NCBI RefSeq assembly: GCF_024586455.1
Contig: NC_065921.1
Coordinates: 49,188,574-49,252,573, forward strand
Source of the DNA: Bactrocera neohumeralis
Lineage: Eukaryota; Arthropoda; Insecta; Diptera; Tephritidae
Reading direction: 5' to 3'
Length of the DNA stretch: 64,000 bases
Below the pieces are notes generated by a model. The model saw only the letters and a list, made by a program, of their open reading frames with translations, had not been told where the DNA came from and searched no databases. Positions 55,606 to 64,000 of the stretch are shown here, piece by piece. The number at the start of each line of letters is the position of its first letter. The first letter of the stretch is position 1. A program made the position numbers and the translations under genes.

Positions 55606-57789
55606 TTACTTGTTAAGAGTAGATAAAATAATTTTTTTAATGGTAAAGAGTGAGTCTGTTAGATCAAATGTGCTGGAATGAAAATTGAAATCATGACTTA
55701 TACGGCGGAATGGTTCGTTTAACTCAAAATTTGTTCTAGAAAATTTTGAAAGTAAGGGTCTAAACTGCCTGGTAGGGCGAGCGGGAACGTTAAAATTAAT
55801 ATCAGATAAGAGAGATGGGCTACAGACTGACCCATTCATGAGTTTTACAAGAAATATTATACCAAGCATCTCCCTACGACTAGCGAGTGTCGGGAGATTT
55901 ATAAGTTTTAAACGGTTAATGTAAGGGGGAAGATTTAAACTGGAATCCCAATGCAAATGATTTAAGGCAAAAAGTAAAAAATGTTTTTGAACGGACTCTA
56001 ACTTATCCAAATGGACTTGGTAACTAGGGTTCCAAACCACAGAAGCATACTCCAATATAGGCCTCACCAGAGATGTAAAAAGAATTTTTGTGGTAAGCGG
56101 ATCTCTAAATTCTTTAGACCAACGTTTAACAAAACTAAGAGCGCCTTTAGCTTTAAAAACCGTGGAAGATACGTGAAGATTAAAATTGAGTTTGGGGTCC
56201 ATAGTTACTCCCAGATCAACAAAACTGCATACTTGCTCCAACCTAAAGTTTTGTATTGCGTATGAGGTAGGGTCTACAGCTCTACGTGAAAAGCACATCG
56301 TTTTACATTTTTTAAGGTTCAATGGCATGTCATTTCTATCACACCAAGAAACTAGGTTGTTTAAGTCTGTTTGCAACTGACATCTTTCGCTGTTTGAAGT
56401 ATATGTTTTAAAAAGTTTTACATCGTCAGCATATAATAAAACTTTTGAAAACTTAACAACAGATGATATGTCGTTAATAAATAACAAGAACAGAATTGGA
56501 CCAAGATGGCTACCTTGAGGAACGCCTGAAGGAACATTGATTATGTCAGAAAAAGTATCTTTAAATATGACTTGTTGAATTCTATTACTAAGATAAGAAG
56601 CAACCCATTTTAGAAATATTGGTTGAAAACCAAGAAGATCAAGTTTGTTCAAAAGAATTGAATGGTTTACTTTATCAAAAGCTTTACTAAAATCTGTATA
56701 TATAACATCAGTATTCTTATTCTCCCTAAAGCCCGTTGATACATGTGATACAAATTCAAGCAAATTAGTTGTGGTAGATTTCCCTTTACGAAAACCGTGC
56801 TGAGAACAAGAAATTAGTGGAGAGATCCGGAAGGTTATGTCGTCTGTTATAATTGCTTCAAAAAGTTTAGGTATTGCAGACAACTTTGCTATTCCCCTAT
56901 AGTTTTCAATAGATGACCTAAATCCACTCTTATGCAAAGGAATTATAAATGACTTTTTCCATATGGATGGAAATAAGCCTTGCTTAAGAGATGAGTTAAA
57001 TAGTTTTGTTAGGGGTTGGTATATATATTTGGCACATTTCTTAAGAAAGCATGAGGGAATCATATCTGGGCCGTAATTGTATGATTGTTCTAACATATTT
57101 AACTGATTTAAGACGTCTGCTTCGGAAATGGTAGGTGCATTAATGACAGAAATCGGACATAACTTGTGCTGATGCGGAACATTTTGTGGAGATTTTGAAG
57201 AGTAATTGGACCGAAAGAATTCAGCGAACATATTAGAAATGGTGTCACTGGACATACTAGACTTATATTTCATAGCGGACGGAAAATTAGAAATCCTGCG
57301 TTTGGAGTTGACGAAACCATAAAACAATTTTGGATTACGTATAATATTATTTTTTACTTTATTTATATAATTACTATAACACATTTTGTTAAGTTCAGCA
57401 AATTGTCGACGCAATTTAGAATATTTTGAATAGTTAGCAACTAAACCAGTTTTTTTAAAAAGTTTAAAAGCACGAGATTTTCTATTTTTTAATTTACATA
57501 ATTCTTTCGAAAACCATAAATTAGAACTAACTTTTTCAAATAAGTTTACAATAGTTTTATTAAAGTGGGAAGCACTAAAATCAATATTGCCACTGTAATC
57601 TGGCCAAGTTATTTTAGAAAGTTCGTAATTAATCTTCTTAAAATTAGCTTTCGCAAAGTTGAACCGAAAACAAAGGTCTTGTGTATTATTATAAGCAAAG
57701 TTGGCTATGATTTCGATGTTAATTTCCAAAGCAGGATGATACGTGTCCTCTGGCCGAACTAAAGGATCACATCGGACAACAGAGAACAT
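55606..57789 (-). CDS. Reverse transcriptase of CR1/Jockey-group element, intact 727 codons
   Basis: The frame encodes the end of the endonuclease (EDTYHPALEI, the last catalytic His motif, residues 13-23) followed by a linker and a complete RT. Motifs in order are PDMIPSCFLKKCAKYIYQPL, IIPLHKSGFRSSIENYRGIA, IYTDFSKAFDKVNHSILLNK, GVPQGSHLGPILFLLFIND and LLYADDVKLF (about residue 435). The thumb region carries RPILEYASVVWNP. The ATG at 57789 is internal: upstream sequence reads through in frame to 57835 until the TAA. It looks recently active, with a single nonsense change upstream. Confidence 0.9.
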   Translation of the reverse strand: MFSVVRCDPLVRPEDTYHPALEINIEIIANFAYNNTQDLCFRFNFAKANFKKINYELSKITWPDYSGNIDFSASHFNKTIVNLFEKVSSNLWFSKELCKLKNRKSRAFKLFKKTGLVANYSKYSKLRRQFAELNKMCYSNYINKVKNNIIRNPKLFYGFVNSKRRISNFPSAMKYKSSMSSDTISNMFAEFFRSNYSSKSPQNVPHQHKLCPISVINAPTISEADVLNQLNMLEQSYNYGPDMIPSCFLKKCAKYIYQPLTKLFNSSLKQGLFPSIWKKSFIIPLHKSGFRSSIENYRGIAKLSAIPKLFEAIITDDITFRISPLISCSQHGFRKGKSTTTNLLEFVSHVSTGFRENKNTDVIYTDFSKAFDKVNHSILLNKLDLLGFQPIFLKWVASYLSNRIQQVIFKDTFSDIINVPSGVPQGSHLGPILFLLFINDISSVVKFSKVLLYADDVKLFKTYTSNSERCQLQTDLNNLVSWCDRNDMPLNLKKCKTMCFSRRAVDPTSYAIQNFRLEQVCSFVDLGVTMDPKLNFNLHVSSTVFKAKGALSFVKRWSKEFRDPLTTKILFTSLVRPILEYASVVWNPSYQVHLDKLESVQKHFLLFALNHLHWDSSLNLPPYINRLKLINLPTLASRREMLGIIFLVKLMNGSVCSPSLLSDINFNVPARPTRQFRPLLSKFSRTNFELNEPFRRISHDFNFHSSTFDLTDSLFTIKKIILSTLNK

Positions 57790-57831
57790 TGAAGCGTTAT
57801 CGACGTAAACTAGATCTAAGAGCTTACCAAA

Positions 57832-58370
57832 TTAATTTGAAATTAAATTAATGTGGTTAAGACCCAACTCCGACATTTCATCTAAGAACTCGTTAAAACA
57901 TGAACGAGTACTAATACGGATGGTGTGATCATCAATAGATTTCCATGATACGCACGGTAAGTTGAAATCTCCCAAAACAAACATGGAATCAGTATCATTA
58001 ACCATTGAGAAAACATTACTCATTAATGTAGCATGCTGCATATATACAGATATGTCAGAGTGAGGCGGTATATAAGACAATGTTAAGTAGATATGGCCAC
58101 TATTAGCGCAAATACGAATGCACTTAAATTCAATGAAGTCTGCATACGGAACATCGACTTCTTCAGATGGAATTGAAGAATGAACAGCAAACAAGACGCC
58201 ACCTCCTTTTCTGTTCAGCCGGTCATATCTAAAGATTTCGAATTCGCTGTTGAATATTTCGTTATCAAAAATGTGTGGCTTTAGCCAAGTTTCTAAAATA
58301 GATATTTTTTTTTTAATAGTAATTCGGCTTTCCTGTAAGTAAGCATGCTCAATGATATTTGATTTGATTT
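57832..58370 (-). pseudogene. Endonuclease domain of the CR1/Jockey-group element
   Basis: In the same frame as the RT: the catalytic-Glu phrase ISILETWLKPHIFDN near 58250-58300, GGGVLFAVHSS, YIPPHSD and FVLGDFNLPCVSWKS (about 57945-57985). A TAA at 57832-57834 stops it, and the next codons, FGKLLDLVYVDNAS, lead straight into the RT frame. Upstream of 58370 the open frame continues into the antisense of an RTE 3' end and acquires an ATG at 58515, so the frame 57832-58515 is a chimera. Confidence 0.85.
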
Positions 58371-61138
58371 CTTTACTGGCGTAGGTCGCCAGTCGTTTGT
58401 TCTTTTCGCTACGTGGCGCCAATTGGATATTCCAAGCGAAACCAGGTCCTTCTCCATCTGGTCCTTCCAACGGAGTGTCTTCCTCTTCCTCTGCTTCCCC
58501 GCAGGGGGACGACATGATCTAGCCAGCGTAGCCGCTGTCCTTTAATATTCGCCGTGGCCAACGCGCAGGGGACCATAAATCTTTCGCAGAACTTTTCTCT
58601 CGAAAACTTGTAACGTCGATTAATCAGATGTTGTCATTGTCTACGCCTCTGCACCATATAGCAGGACGGTAATAATAAATGACTTATAGAGTTTTGTTTT
58701 TGTTCGTCGTTGTTTTGTCCGTCCGTTGGCAAGAGATATTCTTCGTTTGATTTCCAGATTGACGTTATTGTCGATGTTGAAGCTGGTTCCAAGATAGACG
58801 AAATTATCTACAACTTCGAAGTTATGACTGTCAGCAGTGACGTGGATACCTAGTCGCGAAAGCGATGACTGCTTGTTTAATGACAGGAGATATTTCGTCT
58901 TGTTCACCACCAGACCCATTTGCTTCTCTACTTCATCCATTCTGGAGAAAGCAGAAGTAACGGCGCGGTTGTAAACGCCAATGATATCAATATCATCGGC
59001 ATACGCCAGCAGCTGTACACTATTATAAAAGATTGTATCTTCTTGGTTTAGTTCTGCAGCTCGAATTATTTTCTCCAGTAGTAGGTTAAAGAAGTCACAC
59101 AAAAGAGAGTCGCCTTGTCTGAAACCTCGTTTGGTATCGAACGGGTCGGAGAGGTCTTTCTCGATTCTGACGGAGCTTTTGTTGTTGCTCAACGTTAGCT
59201 TACACAGCCGTATTAGTTTTGCGGGGATACCAAATTCAGACATCGCGGAATAGAGGCAGCTCCTTTTCGTGCTGTCGAAAGCAGCTTTGAAATCGATGAA
59301 GAGGTGGTGTGTGTCGATTCTCTTTTCACTTGTCTTTTCCAAGATTTGGCGCATGGTAAATATCTGGTCAGTTGTTGATTTTCCAAGTCTAAAGCCACAC
59401 TGATAAGGTCTAATCAGTTTGCTGATGGTGGGCTTTAATCTTTCACACAATACGCTCTTAGGTAGTTGGCGTAGATTGTGGGGTCAGCCTTTATATGGGT
59501 TGGGCAGTGCACACTTAAATTCCAATCGTTGGGCATGCTTTCATTGCCATTCAGCAGCTAGGGAAGTGTTCCCTCCATAATTTTAATATGTTCTGGGCAT
59601 CTGTCCCTAGATCACCTTTGGGGGTTCTACAAGAGTATGCTCCGGTCTTGAAACCTTCTGTTAGCCGCCGCATCTTGTCGTAGAATTTTCGAGCATTACC
59701 CCTGTCGGCCAGCTTATCAAGCTCTTCGTACTCACGCATTTCGGCCTCTTTCTTCTTCTGTCTACAAATGCGTATCGCTTCCCTCTTCAACTCTCGCTAT
59801 CTATCCCATCCCCCACGTGTAGTGGTAGATCGTAAGGTTCCGAGGTAGGCAGCCTGTTTTTTCTCCGCTGCGACACGGCACTCCTCGTCGTACCAGCTGT
59901 TCGTTTGCACTTTCCGAAAACCAATGGTTTCGGTTGCAGCTGTACGTAAGGAGTTCGAAATGCCGTCCCACAGTTCCCTTATACCGAGTTGTTGACGAGT
60001 GCTCTCAGAGAGCAGGAGTGCAAGCCGAGTAGCAAATCGTTCGGCTGTCTGTTGTGATTGCAGCTTCTCGACGTCGAACCTTCCTTGTGTTTGTTGACGT
60101 GCGTTTTTTGCTGCACAGAGGAGGGTGCGAATCTTAGCTGCAACAAGATAGTGGTCCGAGTCGATGTTAGGACCTCGGAGCGCTCGCACATCTAGAACAC
60201 TGGAGACGTGTCTTCCGTCTATCACAACATGATCGATCTGGTTAGTGGCTTTTCGATCCAGAGACAGCCAGGTAGCTTTATGAATTTTCTTGTGCTGGAA
60301 TCTAGTACTACAGATAACCATATTTCGGGCCCCGGCGAAGTCGATCAGCCGCAACCCATTTGGGGATGTTTCGTCGTGGAGGCTGAATGTTCCGACCGTA
60401 GTGCCAAAGATACCTTCTTTACCCACCCTGGCGTTAAAGTCGCCAACCACGATTTAGACATCGTGGCGGGGGCAGCTCTCATAAGTGCGCTCCAAGCGCT
60501 CATAGAAGGCCTCTTTGGTCACATCGTACTTCTCTTCCGTCGGGGCGTGGGCGCAATTCAGCGACAAGTTGAATAACTTCTCTTTGATACGGATTGTGGC
60601 TCTGAGTGAATGACAGTACACGGCGACGGATTCTCTCTCCCACCACGAATCCCACACCGAACTTGCGCTCCTTTATATGGCCACCGTAGTAAATGCCATA
60701 AGGACCTGCTCGCTTCAGTCCTTGTCCCGTACAATGCATATCGTGGACTGCGGGATGTCATTTTCACGATGATATCAACCAGCTGGACGGCGGCACCTTA
60801 TCAATTAAGCGACCGGACATTCCAAGTACATGCCCTCAAATCGTAATCCTTAATTCGTTTGTCATGGTTGTCATCAAAAGAAGGCCGAGGCTGCTGGAAT
60901 TTTTCATTGGGATTGTTTTTTACGTGACGGGTTCCAAACCCAACGCACACCCCGTGGAGGAAGGCGTTAGCTCGCCTTCAAACGGCTGTTCTTTGGTTTC
61001 CCAGAGCATACTTGGTTTAGGACCGGAAGTCGTGAGCTACTTGAGCCATATGTAAAAGAATGGTTTCTTGCCACTTCCAAGTGAATGCAATCAGAAAACT
61101 TTCCTCACTCGCGTTACTTCTACACATGACTCCATCCC
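58371..61138 (-). mobile_element. RTE-like copy, near full length, several lesions
   Basis: Runs from the 3' end (about 58371, with part of the last exon region deleted) to the leader end at about 61138. RT frame 58641-59450 keeps CGFRLGKSTTDQIFTMRQIL and YADDIDIIG. The region 59450-59790 is shortened by a deletion covering the linker before RT. The endonuclease frame 59797-60450 has VGDFNARVG and NQIDHVVIDGRH, but stops replace His-Arg after SRGWDR (59797) and Lys in HDVKIV (60454). Another shift lies near 60600. Divergent from copy 1 at many sites, so an older insertion. Confidence 0.9.
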
Positions 61139-61384
61139 CCAGGCAAATGAACAGATAATAAATAATCAGTTATCTATAAATAAAAGTGCGAAAATTTTTC
61201 TCTCATTTGAGTTTTTTTTGACCACTGCAAACAGTAAAGTATAAAAGGTAATACATTGTGTGTATTGCAAGATTTTCTAACAGCAGTCACCAAGAAATCA
61301 AAAACGGAGTAATGAAGAAGATGTCATAAAGCTGTAAGCACAGCAAGCGAACACTAAATTCTGTGCCCTTCTAAGGGGAGGGGA
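61139..61384. other. Spacer between two RTE copies
   Basis: About 245 bp, AT-rich, with no element signature. It separates a minus-strand RTE leader from a plus-strand RTE 3' fragment. Confidence 0.4.
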
Positions 61385-62112
61385 GGATATTGATAGCATC
61401 GGCCTAAACGCCCGCGCCGTTAGTTCTGCTTTCTCCAGACTGAACAAGGAAGCAAAAAAAATGGATCTAGCAGTGAACGAGGACAAGACGAAGTATCTCC
61501 TGTCATCAAACAAACAGTCGTCGCACTCGTGACTTGGCTCTCACGTCACTGTTGACAGTCATAACTTTGAAATTATAGATAATTTCGTCTATCTTGGAAC
61601 CAGCGTAAACACCACCAGCAATGTCAGCCTGGAAATCCAACGCAGGATAACTCTTGCCAACAGGTGCTACTTCGAACTGAGTATGCAATTGAGAAGCAAA
61701 GTCCTCTCTCGACGAACAAAAACCAAACTCTATAAGTCACTCATAATTCCCGTCCTGCTATATGGTGCAGAGGCCTGGACGATGACAAGAACTGATGAGT
61801 CGGCGTTGCGAGTTTTCGAGAGAAAAGTTCTGCGAAGGATTTATGGTCCTTTGCGCGTTGGCCACGGCGAATATCGCATTCGATGGAACGATGAGCCGTA
61901 TGAGATATATGACGACATTGACATAGTTCAGCGAATTAAAAGGCGGCGGCTACGCTGGCTAGGTCACGTTGTCCGAATGGACGAAAACACTCTAGCTCTG
62001 AAAGTATTCTACGCAGTACCCGCCGGGGGGAGCAGAGGAAGGACCAGGTGGAGAAAGACCTGGCTTCGCTTGGAATATCCAATTGGCGCCACGTAGCGAA
62101 AAGAATAAACGA
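61385..62112 (+). mobile_element. RTE-like copy, 3' part
   Basis: Starts at GATATTGATAGCATCGGCC, in the RT active-site strip, like the copy at 34020. The frame 61683-62096 holds SLIIPVLLYGAEAWTM, the GHGEYRIRWND phrase and RRRLRWLGHVVRMDENTLAL. A deletion in the RGRGRPPLRWKDQ stretch near 62035 breaks the frame just before the C-terminus, and the copy fades after 62112 without the (AAG)n tail. Confidence 0.88.
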
Positions 62113-63734
62113 CTGGCACGCTGACAAGCGCATTTTTGTTAAAATGATTTTACACCATGCTCTCTTACGAGTATACTACGAACAGTAGAAAACTACTCAC
62201 TCGTAAAGATTCACAAATACAAAGCTATCTGTTGAAATATAAGTACCGCTGCATAGCTTTGACTGCATTCTGTGAGTTTTATTAGTTTTTTAAGAACTGT
62301 TACCAAGAATAAATAAAAAAAACCGTTTTCTGTGCAAAATTCAGAAATATAAATATTAACTTTACTAAGTAAAATCGAGGTGTAGCAAAGCCAAGCTAAG
62401 AGTACTTGTGTGCCACCAAGCCACCGCTATTGCCCAATATTAACAAGAAGGAAAATATTGAAATTCGAAGTAGATACGAAATATGTAAGTATGTATATTT
62501 TCAAACCTTTGAAAGGTGTAGAGCAAAGACAAACTATATACAAATGTACATACATACGAACAAACCTAAATAGAATGAAGCATAAAAGAAGGAGGAATGG
62601 GTAGTTAAACAGGTCGCACACAAAAATATGAAATAAAATTTCCATGTAAACGACTGGCCTAGAGTAAGAGCTAAGCCAACAAACTCATCAGTTGCTGCTT
62701 ATCCTATCTTATTTCCATCCCCTACGCATTGAAGAAGTACATATGTACTTATGTATGAAGAAGGTTGCTGAAAAGTTTTTACTTTCTTAAAGCTATGATG
62801 TCTATGCATGTGTAGCCGTATATGCGTATCTTGAAAGCTTTCTGGTTTACCAATAAATGGAACAAAAATAAGTGGAACAAACTTAAGTGTGAAAGAGGGA
62901 ATCTGTGAAGTCAAAATAGCCGTTACAAAGAAACGACCAACTACAGAAATATGAGGAATTAAAAAAAGCTTTGGATTAATGCAAATATTTCATGATCTTA
63001 CCGCAGACGGTGCGAATTGCGTTTCAGAAACTCGGTTATTCGTGCTAGCAATAACTTACTTATATGTAGATTGGTAAAACCCCGAGACCGATTAGGATTA
63101 CAAGATAAACAAAAGAATACATATGTAACATATGCACTTAGATTTTATATAGTACTTCAGGTTTCTAAACGACGACATCCATAAACAACATTAAAAGTTG
63201 GTTCATTTGTAGTTAATTGCTAATTTTGGAATGTTTTACATTGGATCCGATAGATGCGCTACCATCGCAGTATCCAATATTCAAACCTTAAATTGGCTTG
63301 GAATAAACAAAAAGATGCCAAAGTAAAAGGCGACATCTGTAGACAAGTTTTCATAATGTGGACAGAGTTGTTCGTTCTTAAGTAATAAATTGGGTGATCT
63401 ATGGGTAGCTATAACATTTTTTTCATACCTGCTAACTATTGGAGGGGGTATCTTGACAGGCAATTTAAAAATGCAAAAGATCTAGCATAAAAAAATAGCG
63501 ACATAACTGAAGTGTTGATAAAAAGGTCTATTAAAATTTGAGATATACAGAAATCTTTTCGAAGCATTGCACAGAGCAATGCTATATTTAAACGGGAACG
63601 ATGAAGTACATATATGCGTACAATTTTAAACTGATCCTTTCTGAAAAATAATAAAATTGCTAAATATTGGGAATGGTAGAATAGAACTGCAATCAAATAC
63701 ACAGTGCAATGAATTAAAACTGGCTCATTTATCA
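62113..63734. other. AT-rich stretch, nothing recognised
   Basis: Only microsatellite-like TACATA/GTATGT patches (62480-62560, 62735-62760) stand out. No coding or element evidence. Confidence 0.45.
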
Positions 63735-63835
63735 TTCGATGAATAATATACCACGGGCATCCCAAAAGACTGATGCCATAACCTTGTCAGCCGATTTTTT
63801 TGTCTTTCCACGCTTGAGAACCGTTTCTTAATATG
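63735..63835 (-). pseudogene. Mariner-type transposase trace
   Basis: Minus-strand text reads KRGKTKKSADKVMASVFWD followed by ARGILFI, which matches the mariner strip leading into the second catalytic Asp (KSA.KVMASVFWDARGI). Only about 33 codons are recognisable; flanking sequence does not continue the protein and no inverted repeat was found. Confidence 0.65.
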
Positions 63836-64000
63836 CAGTCCACTAGGCTGACAATTGATTGGACTCGATTGATTTCACTGATGCACAGCCCAAATTCAAT
63901 ATTATTTTTACCCCAACGCACGAAATGCTTTTTGATTCATTTTTTTGTAAACTAACACAAGTTGCTTCACTAAAAATGCGATTATTCCTTAACTAATACT

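Larger units (their letters stand above)
55500..58370 (-). mobile_element. CR1/Jockey-group non-LTR retrotransposon, 5'-truncated
   Basis: The RT frame (55606-57789) is intact and the endonuclease lies upstream in the same frame, separated by one TAA at 57832-57834. The 5' edge is at about 58370, where an RTE 3' end begins, so ORF1 and the first few endonuclease residues are missing. The 3' leader downstream of 55606 is GC-richer around 55435-55480 (CCTCCTCCCGCCCAACCGAC), and the exact 3' end is unclear. Confidence 0.85.

Overview
The window reads as a piece of a dipteran genome, most likely a tephritid fruit fly. The evidence is AT-rich DNA with (ATAC)n/(GTAT)n microsatellites typical of those flies, insect-type transposons of nearly every class, and no bacterial gene organisation. 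I found no convincing host protein-coding gene. The window is a dense, nested collection of mobile elements in different states of decay, with one 100-base assembly gap at 7092-7191.

Layout. 1-3075: a minus-strand RTE-like non-LTR retrotransposon whose 940-codon endonuclease-reverse transcriptase frame is fully open up to the window edge. 3618-10920: MITE-like tandem units and a ~1.1 kb repeat, present twice (3871-7091 and 8047-10920) on either side of the gap and of a Gypsy-type integrase/LTR fragment. 10693-11262: Tc1-like remnant. 11266-14001: a 2.7 kb DNA transposon with ~310-330 bp terminal inverted repeats and a transposase-like gene of a family I cannot assign. 15373-16600: internally deleted RTE copy. 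16600-21290: decayed Gypsy element. 22487-25213: Helitron Rep gene with two apparent short introns. 25714-29335: a MITE, a hAT fragment, a mariner and degenerate repeats. 30009-36262: RTE, R1 and Copia fragments.

36688-41140: an R1-clade element with a poly(A) tail and a perfect 15 bp target duplication. 41883-42153: tRNA-derived SINE. 42200-44924: P52rIPK-like hAT element. 44935-45540: Tc1/mariner-type remnant. 47130-48799: a second, more decayed member of the unassigned transposase family. 49014-49994 and 52149-52470: large fold-back structures. 52880-54015: mariner with matched inverted repeats. 55500-58370: CR1/Jockey-group element with an intact RT frame. 58371-62112: two more RTE copies. 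63735-63835: mariner trace.

These parts do not form one pathway; each is a self-mobilising element or a fragment of one. The most interesting items are the unassigned long-TIR transposon family, the intact RTE frame, recurrent RTE breakpoints just after the RT active site, the spliced Helitron Rep, and signs that the duplication around the gap is partly an assembly artefact.
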